A stretch of DNA of 58,320 bases, from positions 1 through 58,320 of the forward strand of contig JBKQIY010000138.1 of assembly GCA_052148155.1 (NCBI GenBank), read 5' to 3'. Source of the stretch: JBBQER01 sp052148155. Its GTDB lineage: Bacteria > Actinomycetota > Acidimicrobiia > IMCC26256 > PALSA-610. Below are positions 7,962 to 16,286 of this stretch, in pieces. A program made the translations under genes and the position numbers. A model generated the notes under the pieces. That model ran no database searches. It saw only the letters and a list, made by a program, of their open reading frames with translations, and had not been told where the DNA came from. How positions within the stretch are numbered: position 1 is the first letter of the stretch; each line of letters opens with the position of its first letter.

Positions 7962-9506
7962 TCAGACGCTGGTCGGAATCACCTGTTCCCGCTTGGGGGC
8001 GGCCGGATCGAGGATCTTCTTGCCCTTCATTGACGGGTTCACGACGAACCAGATCCCACCGATGATGCACCAGACGGCGACCGTCCCGAGGGCCTTGTAG
8101 GCGTCGGAGGCGCCCTGACCGCCGGACTTGACCGCGAGGTACACGACTGCGAACAGCATCGCGATGTTCATCAACGCGCCCAGGACCGGGATGACGTAGT
8201 GCCGGAAAATGTTCTTGTCGTGGCGGTGACTGAACGCGATCACTGCGATGAAACACGTCATGCCGTACACGAGGAACGTTCCCGTGTTCGACGCCAACGT
8301 CACCTGCGTGATCGGATGCACCGTGTACGGGTCGACCGCGTAGATCCCGATCAGGGCCGACAGGCCGGTCAGGATCCAGATCCCACCATGGGGAGTCGCG
8401 AACCTGCCGTGCAACAAGCCCAACACGCTCGGCATCTCTTTGTCTTTCGCCATCGTGTACGTGACCCGCACGCCGGTGTTCAGACACGCCAACGTCGTGC
8501 CGATCAGCGCCAACAGCACCGTGACCGCGACGATCAACGAGATCGTCGTGCCCGTGTTACCCAACATCTGATCACCGACCGCTTTGAGCATCGTGCCCAT
8601 CGGTGCCGCATCGACCCCAGCCTTCGCGTAGGTCTCGGTCCCGGAACCGGCCGCGAAGTTCGCCGCGAAGTACTCGATCAGATAACAGATCCCACCCTGG
8701 ATCAACAACGACAACAAGATCCCACGCTTGATGTCCTTCTCCGGACGGATCGCTTCCGCACCGAGTGCGGTGACCGACTCGAACCCGACCAACAACAAGA
8801 TCGCGATCGTGCCCTGATAGAGCACATGAATGAAGCTGCTCGGGATGATCACCTTCACCGCGCTCGAGATCTCGTACACCTTGTTGTGATGCCCGATCCG
8901 ATAGGCGATAAAGATCACGCTCACCGCCAGCAGCGACGTGATCTGGATCACGTTGATGACAATCGCGGTCATCGTCGAACCCGAAATACCCCGGAACGCG
9001 ATATAGCCCGACACGAACGCGAAGATCACGCAGATCCCCGACAACGGCAACCACGTCAGGTTGTGATGGAACAACGTCGCGTAGATGTAATAGAACAACG
9101 TCCCCGTGAACGCGACCATGATCCCCGGATACAGCCAGTAGTACAGGTGGCTGATCCAACCGACCCACAACTTCGCGAACCGTGCATACTTCCGGTGCTC
9201 CGGCTTCTCCTTCTCGAGCAGCGCCGCCTCCGCGAAGTAATAACTCGACCCCGTCCCAGCATCCGGATACGCACGCGCCAGCTCCGAATAGCTATACGCA
9301 GTCAACATCGCGAGGATCAACGCGAAGAACAGCCCACCCCACATCGCCGCCGCAGTCGACGTCGTACCCGACGTCTGCGACGCCTGAATCTGGTACGTCG
9401 TCCACAAAAACGCCCCCGGCGCGATCAACGACATCGCATTCACAGTGATGCCGGTAAGCGTCAGCGTGCGCTTCATCTCCCCCGGCGCGGTCATGCTTTC
9501 CGCCAT
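7962..9506 (-). CDS. APC-family amino acid/polyamine permease
   Basis: 514 residues with about 12 predicted membrane helices. APC signatures include the N-terminal ITVNAMSLIAPGAFLWTTY, YSELARAYPDAGTGSSYYFAEAAL in the first helices, GFESVTALGAEAIRPEKDIKRG around helices 6-7, and TYTMAKDKEMPSVLG before helix 9. The ATG at 9506 has GGGAGG 4-5 bases upstream; an in-frame TTG four codons earlier is rejected. It imports or exchanges an amino acid or amine by proton or solute coupling; the substrate cannot be read from sequence. It lies on the same strand as glnD and between two members of the orphan regulator family, which suggests a role in nitrogen supply. Confidence 0.88.
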   Translation of the reverse strand: MAESMTAPGEMKRTLTLTGITVNAMSLIAPGAFLWTTYQIQASQTSGTTSTAAAMWGGLFFALILAMLTAYSYSELARAYPDAGTGSSYYFAEAALLEKEKPEHRKYARFAKLWVGWISHLYYWLYPGIMVAFTGTLFYYIYATLFHHNLTWLPLSGICVIFAFVSGYIAFRGISGSTMTAIVINVIQITSLLAVSVIFIAYRIGHHNKVYEISSAVKVIIPSSFIHVLYQGTIAILLLVGFESVTALGAEAIRPEKDIKRGILLSLLIQGGICYLIEYFAANFAAGSGTETYAKAGVDAAPMGTMLKAVGDQMLGNTGTTISLIVAVTVLLALIGTTLACLNTGVRVTYTMAKDKEMPSVLGLLHGRFATPHGGIWILTGLSALIGIYAVDPYTVHPITQVTLASNTGTFLVYGMTCFIAVIAFSHRHDKNIFRHYVIPVLGALMNIAMLFAVVYLAVKSGGQGASDAYKALGTVAVWCIIGGIWFVVNPSMKGKKILDPAAPKREQVIPTSV

Positions 9507-10119
9507 CAGACCTCCCAAAACATCGTTACCGCGGGCGTCGCGGTCGACACTGACCGCTATCCAATCCCTTACGGATCTGCAACTGGTTCATTACTGATTG
9601 GGGCCGACAGTACGGAAAACGCGTTACGTGGATAGTCAGAACATGTAACACGCGTGTTAACAACGCTGGTTGCCGCTCGGGCATCAGGGGCGCAGAGCCG
9701 AGCCCGGCGTCCCCGAACACGACGAGCCGGCCGTGCGCCGGCCCGGACACCGTGATCGCCGCCAGACCCGGCGGGGCCGCCCGATCCAGACCGGACCACG
9801 AGCATCCGCCACCATCCGACAAGACTGACCCTCCGAGTCTGGCGGTACCACCGGCCCGCGGCCTCATGCTGCGCGTCAGCGAGTCCCCCTCCCCCCATCT
9901 CGCGGGCCTCGCCGACACGCCACGCTCGAGCACGCCGCGCCGAACCCACACGCCGGGACGTCGGCGGCCGCGGCGGTTGACGAAGCTGGACCCGACCTCG
10001 AACTCGACCTGTCGGCCGCCGCCGGAGAAGGGTCGAAGAGCCGGTCAGACGTCGCTTCGGCTTTGCCAGCGCTCGCGACTGTCCGCGCGGTTGGCCTTGT
10101 CGCGACCGAGTTTCCCGGT
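9507..10119. other. intergenic region between glnD and the permease
   Basis: About 610 bases with no convincing gene; minus-strand frames over 9526-9951 have no domain. It holds the permease promoter region and the palindrome described separately. Confidence 0.5.
9645..9660 (-). promoter_or_regulatory. perfect palindrome upstream of the permease gene
   Basis: TAACACGCGTGTTA (9646-9659) is a perfect 14-bp palindrome about 140 bases upstream of the permease start. Read with its flanks it is GTAAC-N6-GTTAA, a half-site spacing like that of actinobacterial GlnR boxes (GTnAC-N6-GAAAC), although the sequence is not a full match. A further GTTAC lies at about 9623. Likely operator; the binding protein is unknown. 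Confidence 0.4.
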
Positions 10120-12417
10120 CTAGCTGAGCGCCTGGACGATCGCGCGTTCGATCTCGGTCTCGGTCGCGGTGTCGGTGATCTTGGCGCCTTTGCTGTCGAC
10201 CACGTAGAACGCGTCGACCACCTGCGTGCCGACGGTCTGCACGCGGGCCGAACGAATGTCGACATCGAATTCTGTGAGCGCGAGGGTGATGCGGTAGAGC
10301 ACGCCCACACCGTCAACGGTGTGCACGTCGATCACCGTCGCCGCTTCGGAAGCGTTGTTGTCGAAGCGGACCAATGTGATCGGCGCCCGCCACGCACGGT
10401 CGCGCCTGTTGTAGGTCCGGGCCCGCTCGGCGACGCGTGCTTGCACGGCGAGGCGGCCGTCGAGCGCGCGCTCGAGGTCGCGCTCCACGCGCGGCCACGG
10501 CGTCTCGGATCGGAACGGATCCGACACCCCGAACTTGGACAGGGCCCGGCCGTCGGCGCAGTACGCGGTCGCGGACACGACATCGAGGCCGTGGAAGGTG
10601 AGCACGCCGGCAACTTTGCAGAAGATGCCGGGGCGGTCGTCGGCCACGACCGTGAGGACTTCGGGCGCGCAGACGATCTGGGTGCCTCCCACCTCGAGCA
10701 GTGCTCGGTCCGACGCGCTTGGGAACTCCGCGACGTCGGTCTCTTCGACGGCGGTGCCACCCAGCCGCGCCTTCACCCGTTCGACGAGGAGCATGACGAG
10801 CTGCGACTTCGACGGTCCCCACGCCGCGGGTCCGGTCGCGCGCGAGTCGGCTTCGGTCAACGCCGAAAGCAGACCCAACGTCTCGATCGAGGCGACGCGC
10901 TCGGCGACCCGCTGTACGGTCGCGGGATCGTCGAGGTCGCGGCGCACCGCGACGTCTGACAAGAGCAGATGGTTGGCGACCAGCTCGGTGAGCACCTCGA
11001 CATCGGCCTCGGGAAATCCGATCCGCGTCCCCAACCGGCGCGCGAGGTCGACACCCACGGTTGTGTGATCTTCGCCGGTGCCTTTGCCGAGGTCGTGGAG
11101 GAATGCGCTCATCACTAACAGGTCGGGACGTTCGACGCGGTCGGCCGCGGCCGCGGCGTTCGCCGTCGCTTCGAGCAGGTGCCGATCGACCGTGAACCGG
11201 TGATAGGCGTTGCGCTGGGGCAGGGACCGCACCGGTTCCCACTCGGGGAGGATCCGCACCCACACACCACGATGATCCAACGCCTCGATCACCGCGATGG
11301 CGTTCGCGCCCGCCAGCAGCAAGCCCACGAAGAGCTCGCGGGCGCCGGCCGGCCACGGATCCGGAAGTACCGGCGCCCGTTCCGCGAGCCGTTCCAGGGA
11401 CGAACGATCGATCGGGATCGCGTACTGCGCGGCGAGGCGGGCGGCGCGCAACGCGAGGAGCGAATCGACGGCGGGATCGGCTTCGACGGCGAGGCGAATT
11501 TCGTCGTCGCGCAGCACCACACCCTCGCCGAGCACGCGATCGCGCTTGGCGATTCGGCCGAGCGGTCCGCGCAACGATGATCGGACCCGGCGCCAGCAGT
11601 CATCGCTCGTCCACGCGATCGCACGTGCGGACGATGCGACACCGGCCATCAGCGCGTCGCTGTCGACCAGCCCTAACGCGTCGGCCACACCGTCTTGCTC
11701 TTGGAGCGCGAGCACGTTGTTCGGGCGGCCGGTCCGGCGCTGCAATTCGACTCTCGCGTCGAGCAGCGTGTCGTACGCGCAGGCCAGGCTCACCTCGTCG
11801 TGTTCGACCAGGATTGCCCGAGCGGCCTGAGCCCAGTGCAGCGAATGCACGTCCCGCAGTCCTCCCCGCCCCTCCTTGAGATCTGGTTCGAGCATGAATG
11901 CGACCTCGCCCGCCTGCGCGTGCCGTGCGTCGACGCGAGCGTCGAGTGCCTCGAGCCATCTCTTCGAACGTCGTTCCCATTGTGTGCGCGCCGCGGTTTT
12001 GAGATCCATCGTGAGCGACGCGTCGCCGGCCACGTGTCGGGCGCTGAGCAGCGCGGTCGCGGTGTCGAGATCCTCGTCTGCGATCTCGAGCGCTTCGCGT
12101 TGCGTACACACGCTGTGCCCGAGCTTGAGACCGGCATCCCAGATCGGATACCAGACACGCTCCGCGAGCGACGTCACGTCGCGACGTGGGCTGCGCACCA
12201 GCATCACATCGAGATCACTTTGTGGACACAGCTCCGAACGTCCGTACCCGCCGACAGCCACGAGCGACGCACCGATCATGTCCGAACCGCGCTCGGAACC
12301 CGCCGCGGCGGACAGCAGCGACGCGAGCCACTCGTCGATCAGCGCACTATGCCGGGCGCACCATCGAGCGCCCGTGAGTGTGCTGTCGGCGAGAAGGCGA
12401 CCTCGTTCGAGCTGCAC
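10120..12417 (-). CDS. glnD: GlnD bifunctional PII uridylyltransferase/uridylyl-removing enzyme
   Basis: 765 residues from the GTG at 12417, five bases after the stop of the upstream regulator gene. Nucleotidyltransferase core: GGYGRSELCPQSDLD at 56-70 with catalytic Asp68 and Asp70. Further on lie the GlnD-specific helical region (EGRGGLRDVHSLHWAQ), an HD hydrolase domain (AFLHDLGKGTGEDH, His441-Asp442) and two C-terminal ACT domains (VLTVVADDRPGIFCKVAGVL; VIDVHTVDGVGVLYRITLAL). It adds or removes UMP (in some actinobacteria AMP) on the T-loop Tyr of PII according to glutamine status. The frame is open 59 codons further upstream, but that part overlaps the previous gene and looks non-coding. 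It completes the amt-glnK-glnD set. Confidence 0.94.
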   Translation of the reverse strand: MQLERGRLLADSTLTGARWCARHSALIDEWLASLLSAAAGSERGSDMIGASLVAVGGYGRSELCPQSDLDVMLVRSPRRDVTSLAERVWYPIWDAGLKLGHSVCTQREALEIADEDLDTATALLSARHVAGDASLTMDLKTAARTQWERRSKRWLEALDARVDARHAQAGEVAFMLEPDLKEGRGGLRDVHSLHWAQAARAILVEHDEVSLACAYDTLLDARVELQRRTGRPNNVLALQEQDGVADALGLVDSDALMAGVASSARAIAWTSDDCWRRVRSSLRGPLGRIAKRDRVLGEGVVLRDDEIRLAVEADPAVDSLLALRAARLAAQYAIPIDRSSLERLAERAPVLPDPWPAGARELFVGLLLAGANAIAVIEALDHRGVWVRILPEWEPVRSLPQRNAYHRFTVDRHLLEATANAAAAADRVERPDLLVMSAFLHDLGKGTGEDHTTVGVDLARRLGTRIGFPEADVEVLTELVANHLLLSDVAVRRDLDDPATVQRVAERVASIETLGLLSALTEADSRATGPAAWGPSKSQLVMLLVERVKARLGGTAVEETDVAEFPSASDRALLEVGGTQIVCAPEVLTVVADDRPGIFCKVAGVLTFHGLDVVSATAYCADGRALSKFGVSDPFRSETPWPRVERDLERALDGRLAVQARVAERARTYNRRDRAWRAPITLVRFDNNASEAATVIDVHTVDGVGVLYRITLALTEFDVDIRSARVQTVGTQVVDAFYVVDSKGAKITDTATETEIERAIVQALS

Positions 12418-12422
12418 CGTCT

Positions 12423-13043
12423 TTACGGTCCGCCAAGCCGGCTCCGGGCCGACTTGTTGGCGTGTTGGGGCGGTGCGGCGATGCCGATGTCTTGGTGCAT
12501 CGTGTATCCCACGGCACGAACGCAGCTGATGCACAGACCAAACGGCGCGATCGACTTGCGAAGTCGCGACAGGTGGACACGCAACGACAGGCACCGCGTG
12601 TCGGGCTGATAGTCGAGCTTCCGTTCGATGGTCGTGGTTGGGACGACGTCGCCGAGGTTGTCGATGAGGATCTCGGCGAGCTTGCGCTCGAATGGCGACA
12701 AGAACGCGACCTCACTGTCTCGTCGGAGGACCCCGTGTTCGTCGAGGGTTGGAATCGTGTGCGATGGCCGCCGCGTGACCAGCGCGAGCAACCGAGCATC
12801 GAGGTCGGCCTCGTCGGCGGGAAGTCGGACCCAGTCTTCGAGGCAGTCCGAACATTCAGGTGGTGCGGTCGTCGGCGCGATCAACAGCAGACGGGGGACA
12901 CCTCGACGTTTGAGATCTTCGCGGTCCTGTTGTCGGTGTGGCCATTCGAGCATGGCGACTTCGCACGCGCGATCGGCGAAGGCCGCGTCGACGGCCGGTC
13001 GTGCAACACCCGTCGACGGCGCGTGCCGCCGGCCGGCGCTCAT
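12423..13043 (-). CDS. orphan winged-helix regulator inside the glnK-glnD operon (paralogue B)
   Basis: 206 residues, ATG at 13043, 50 bases after glnK and 5 bases before the glnD start, so almost certainly co-transcribed with both. The C-terminal winged helix reads AFLSPFERKLAEILIDNLG, then LSLRVHLSRLRKSIAPFGL and VGYTMHQD. The N-terminal domain matches paralogue A: VAMLEWP, GVPRLLLIAPTTAPPECSDC, LEDWVRLPADEADLDARLLAL; the phospho-acceptor region is absent. The position suggests it senses or executes nitrogen control, analogous to GlnR, but sequence cannot show whether it binds PII, a metabolite, or simply DNA. A winged-helix gene between glnK and glnD is not the usual actinobacterial order. 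Confidence 0.85.
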   Translation of the reverse strand: MSAGRRHAPSTGVARPAVDAAFADRACEVAMLEWPHRQQDREDLKRRGVPRLLLIAPTTAPPECSDCLEDWVRLPADEADLDARLLALVTRRPSHTIPTLDEHGVLRRDSEVAFLSPFERKLAEILIDNLGDVVPTTTIERKLDYQPDTRCLSLRVHLSRLRKSIAPFGLCISCVRAVGYTMHQDIGIAAPPQHANKSARSRLGGP

Positions 13044-13093
13044 CGCAGACCGCGGTGTGGCGATCGTCGCTCGATCACCGCCGGTTCACGGAT

Positions 13094-13435
13094 TCACAGG
13101 GCGTCGTCGCCGAGTTCGCCGGTTCGGATGCGCATGAGCCGGTCGACGGGTGTCGCCCAGATCTTGCCGTCGCCGATCTTTCCGGTGCGTGCACTGCTGG
13201 CGATGGTGTCGATGATCTTGTCGACGTCGCCGGTGTCGACGAGCACCTCGATCATGACCTTCGGCACGAAGTCGATCTTGTACTCGTTGCCACGAAACGC
13301 CTCGGTCTTTCCGCCTTGGCGTCCGTAACCCTGGATCTCAACGACCGTGAGTCCGAGGATGCCGGCGCCACGCAACGCTTCTTTGACTTCTTCAAGCTTG
13401 AACGGCTTGATGATTGCCGTGACGAGATGAGCCAT
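13094..13435 (-). CDS. glnK: PII nitrogen regulatory protein GlnK
   Basis: 113 residues, the usual PII length, ATG with AGGAG 6 bases upstream. It begins HLVTAIIKPFKLEEVKEAL; the T-loop is GYGRQGGKTEAFRGNEYKIDF with the modifiable Tyr52 (equivalent to Tyr51), and the B-loop/C-terminal signature TGKIGDGKIWATPVDRLMRI binds ATP/ADP and 2-oxoglutarate. It forms a trimer that reports nitrogen and energy status, blocks the ammonium channel when unmodified, and is modified by GlnD. It lies directly after amt on the same strand, the standard pairing. The position between channel and GlnD genes leaves little doubt about GlnK-type function. Confidence 0.96.
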   Translation of the reverse strand: MAHLVTAIIKPFKLEEVKEALRGAGILGLTVVEIQGYGRQGGKTEAFRGNEYKIDFVPKVMIEVLVDTGDVDKIIDTIASSARTGKIGDGKIWATPVDRLMRIRTGELGDDAL

Positions 13436-13496
13436 GCGGTTCTCCTGGCGGAACGCCGGTCAAAGGGCACTTCGCACGAGTTAGAGAAGCTGAAGC

Positions 13497-13530
13497 TCGA
13501 GGTCGGGGCGACGGTGCCCCGACCTCGAGT
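13497..13530 (-). terminator. 14-bp perfect stem-loop between amt and glnK
   Basis: Arms CTCGAGGTCGGGGC (13497-13510) and GCCCCGACCTCGAG (13517-13530) are exact complements with a 6-nt loop. It lies between the amt stop and the glnK ribosome site. No U-tract follows on the minus strand, so it is more likely an attenuator or processing/stability stem that sets the amt:glnK ratio than a complete terminator. Confidence 0.55.
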
Positions 13531-13546
13531 TCCGCTCCTTGTTGGG

Positions 13547-15139
13547 TCAGACGTGTGGGCTTTCGGCTCCCGCTTTGACGTCCATTGGCGGCGGGGCGTC
13601 TCTGCCAGCCGAGTTCGATCCGGTCGGCGTCGTGTAGGTCATGCCGTAGCCGAACTCGACGTGGTAGGCGGGCGTGCCGTGCTCGACAATGTCGAGACCT
13701 TCGAGTTCGGCGTCTCGGTCGAGTCGGAGCGTCCAACTTCCTCGGATCATCTTGATCGCATACATGACGATCAATGCGGCGCCGAAGACGAGGATGCAGC
13801 ACGCCATGCTGCCGATGAACTGGGACTTGAGTTGATCGACTCCGCCGCCGTAGAACAAGCCCTTCACGACGGTCGACGTGTCGGCGCCGTCAGCTGTCGG
13901 CACGCCGTACTTGCCGCACGCCAGTAAGCCCAGACTTAGCGTGCCCCAGATCCCCGCGAAGGCATGGACCGGCACCGCGCCGATGGGATCGTCGATCCGC
14001 CAATGTTCGAGCAGGTCGATCCCCACACAGACCACGACGCCGGCGACCGCGCCGTTCACGACCGCTCCCCAGGGCGAGAGCCAGTAGCAAGGGCATGTGA
14101 TCGCGACCAGGCCTCCCAGGAACCCGTTGACGGAGATGCCGAGGTCCCACTTCTTCGTCTTCGGATAGGTCCACAGCACAGCTGCCATGCCGCCGGCACA
14201 CGCGGCGATCGTCGTGTTCGCCGACACCCGGCCGATGCCTTGCCAGTCCATGGCCGACAACGTCGAGCCGGGATTGAATCCGTACCAACCGAACCACAAG
14301 ATGACGCCGCCGATCGCACCGATCGTGAGATCGTGCGGGGGCATCGGCCCGCCTCCGTCACGCTTGAAGGTGCGGCCAAGGCGAGGGCCGAGGGCGATCG
14401 CGCCGGCGAGGGCGATCATGCCGCCGACCGTGTGTACGACGGTCGAGCCGGCGAAGTCACGGAAGTATGTGCCGCCGGTCCCGAAGAACTTGAACATCGT
14501 GCCGTTCCCGTTTTGGAGCCAGCCGCCGGGCCCCCAGGCCCAGTGGCCAAAGATCGGGTACAAGAAACCCGACACGGCGATGCTGTACAAGATGTCGCCC
14601 TTGAACCCGGTCCGGCCCACCATCGCACCCGACGTCACGGTCGACGCCGTGTCGGCGAACGCGAACTGGAACAGCCAAAACGCCAAGAAGGCGACGCTCG
14701 TCGTCCCGTACGCCGGTGTCATGCCGTGCAACAAGAAGTACTGGTGCCCGATCCAGCCGTTGCCGTTGCCGAACTGGAACGCAAAGCCCCACGCCCAATA
14801 CAACAGACCACACAAGCACGTGTCGAACACACACTCCAACAGGACGTTGACGGTCTCACGCGATCTCGCGAACCCGGCCTCCAAGCCCATGAAGCCGGCC
14901 TGCATGAAGAACACGAGGAACGCGGTCACCAGCGTCCATACCGTGTTGATTGGGCTGACGAAGTCGTTCGGATGATGCTGCACCACACCGGTCGCCGCGC
15001 CGGCCGGTGACTGCATGAACCAGTTTGCGAGTTGCATCGCGCCGAGGATCAAGCCGACGGCCGCCATCTTCCCGGCGAGGAATACCGCGATAAATTTCCG
15101 CCGGTCTTTTTCTTTGAGTCGCTTCAGTCGAGTAATCAT
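13547..15139 (-). CDS. amt: Amt-family ammonium transporter
   Basis: 530 residues with about 11 membrane helices. Amt signatures: MGLEAGFARSRETVNVLLEC, the DFAGSTVVHTVGGMIALAGA segment bearing the essential Asp and the first pore His, GWYGFNPGSTL, and VPVHAFAGIWGTLSLGLLA with the second pore His. It conducts ammonium across the cytoplasmic membrane and is gated by unmodified GlnK. I chose the ATG at 15139 (MITRLKRLKEKDRRKF); the frame is open 49 codons upstream, but that part is not Amt-like. It is longer than classic AmtB (about 400) because of an N-terminal cytosolic stretch and an extended loop region. First gene of the amt-glnK-regulator-glnD operon. Confidence 0.95.
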   Translation of the reverse strand: MITRLKRLKEKDRRKFIAVFLAGKMAAVGLILGAMQLANWFMQSPAGAATGVVQHHPNDFVSPINTVWTLVTAFLVFFMQAGFMGLEAGFARSRETVNVLLECVFDTCLCGLLYWAWGFAFQFGNGNGWIGHQYFLLHGMTPAYGTTSVAFLAFWLFQFAFADTASTVTSGAMVGRTGFKGDILYSIAVSGFLYPIFGHWAWGPGGWLQNGNGTMFKFFGTGGTYFRDFAGSTVVHTVGGMIALAGAIALGPRLGRTFKRDGGGPMPPHDLTIGAIGGVILWFGWYGFNPGSTLSAMDWQGIGRVSANTTIAACAGGMAAVLWTYPKTKKWDLGISVNGFLGGLVAITCPCYWLSPWGAVVNGAVAGVVVCVGIDLLEHWRIDDPIGAVPVHAFAGIWGTLSLGLLACGKYGVPTADGADTSTVVKGLFYGGGVDQLKSQFIGSMACCILVFGAALIVMYAIKMIRGSWTLRLDRDAELEGLDIVEHGTPAYHVEFGYGMTYTTPTGSNSAGRDAPPPMDVKAGAESPHV

Positions 15140-15601
15140 GTGGGGAAGATACGGAGCAGCGATTTCTGGCCGATGTGCGCGCCGTAAACTCGCTGAGACT
15201 GAGTCGTGACACCTGTCCGACAGAAATCTGATGCATATCTGACAACGCGCGTTCCAGGTCGACAGCGCCGTCGGACGGCTCTGCACCGCACGCAGGGCTG
15301 CGATGACTCACGACCGGGATACGAACCGTCGAACTCACCGGCACCGTTGTGCACCAAGAGCTGGCTCGAGTGCGTTCAGTGCTCGCGACACGTGACCGGC
15401 GATTCGGTTCACGAGTGGGGGCGATGGTCGAGACCCGAGCATCCGTCGCCGGCCTCTGATTTCACGCCTCCAGCCCGGATGGACTGGGTCAGAGAAGGCG
15501 GCGTGCGCTCATCCTGTCGCCGTCGCGTCGGTCAGGTACAGGCAAGTCGTTGCTCTTGGCCTGCGCGCGACGGGTCGAACGAGGAGGTCAACGTCGCACG
15601 G
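15140..15601. other. amt upstream region
   Basis: About 460 bases without a convincing gene, presumed to hold the operon promoter. It contains the 11-bp-spaced ATCTGA repeat listed separately. Confidence 0.5.
15226..15242 (-). promoter_or_regulatory. 11-bp spaced direct repeat upstream of amt
   Basis: ATCTGA occurs at 15226-15231 and again at 15237-15242, a period of exactly one helical turn. Tandem half-sites 11 bp apart are the usual binding arrangement for OmpR/PhoB-type winged-helix dimers. It lies about 90 bases upstream of the amt start. A link to the regulators in this cluster is inferred. Confidence 0.35.
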
Positions 15602-16018
15602 TCAAGTGACGGTGTAGCCGCGGCGGACAAACGCCGAGCGCAGCAACGACTCGCGTCCCGGCTGATACAAGATTCCATCCATCAGCGGATAGCCGAACCG
15701 CAGTCTTCGCCGTCGATCGTCGTAGACCATCGCGCCGACGACATCCACACGAACCGTCGCGACGCTGCGGCTCAAGAAGAGATACCGACCGAACGGAAAA
15801 CGGAGTTGGATGCCATCGTCCCGGATCTCGAATCGCCAAGGAAGCCATCGGCTGTGAATACATGCGAGGACGAGAAACGTCGTCGAGAACTCAATCCAGT
15901 GGCTCCCGTGAATGACATACATCGCGAGCGCCATAAAGACGAACACCTTCGGAGCCCACAGCAGAAAGTCACTCGTACCCTCGTACCACTGCCCGTCATC
16001 TGACAGTCGGTCTGGCAT
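15602..16018 (-). CDS. uncharacterised membrane protein with PH-like C-terminus
   Basis: 138 residues. After a polar N-terminus come two closely spaced hydrophobic helices (DFLLWAPKVFVFMALAMYVI and HWIEFSTTFLVLACI), followed by a soluble beta-rich segment: RFEIRDDGIQLRFPFGRYLFLSRS, then ATVRVDVVGAMVYDDRRRR. The pattern of a two-helix anchor plus strands carrying an RDDGIxLRFP-type motif resembles small bacterial PH-domain (bPH) membrane proteins, but no catalytic residue or firm family can be named. It lies 268 bases downstream of regulator paralogue C on the same strand and could share its transcript. Coding status is supported by coherent amino acid composition and domain layout; function is unknown. 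Confidence 0.65.
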   Translation of the reverse strand: MPDRLSDDGQWYEGTSDFLLWAPKVFVFMALAMYVIHGSHWIEFSTTFLVLACIHSRWLPWRFEIRDDGIQLRFPFGRYLFLSRSVATVRVDVVGAMVYDDRRRRLRFGYPLMDGILYQPGRESLLRSAFVRRGYTVT

Positions 16019-16286
16019 ACCTGCGAAATCTTAAGAGGGACGAGCCAGCGTCGCCGATCACGCCGGGCCCAAGACACGAGCTCGGGACGTCAGCGGGCGG
16101 GGATGCCGAACCCTCGTCCGGAATCGGTGACCTCCCGGTGTTTGCGCATCTGGACGGTGCAACGGTTCCAAGCCGGTCCTCCAGCCGATGCCCGGCACAG
16201 GTCGCGCCGCGAGCGTCGTGTTCCAGGACCGCTGCCCTTCCAGCACCGCGCCACGACAGCGTCGGCATCACCGTCGCGGGCGTGCC

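Noticed and set aside
8199..9635. 478-codon plus-strand frame over the permease
   Set aside because: It is the antisense of the APC permease; composition is extreme in Arg/His/Asp/Gln with no domain, while the minus strand gives a textbook transporter.
12418..12594. 59-codon N-terminal extension of glnD
   Set aside because: Lies within the end of the regulator gene and lacks GlnD similarity; GTG 12417 fits the operon spacing.
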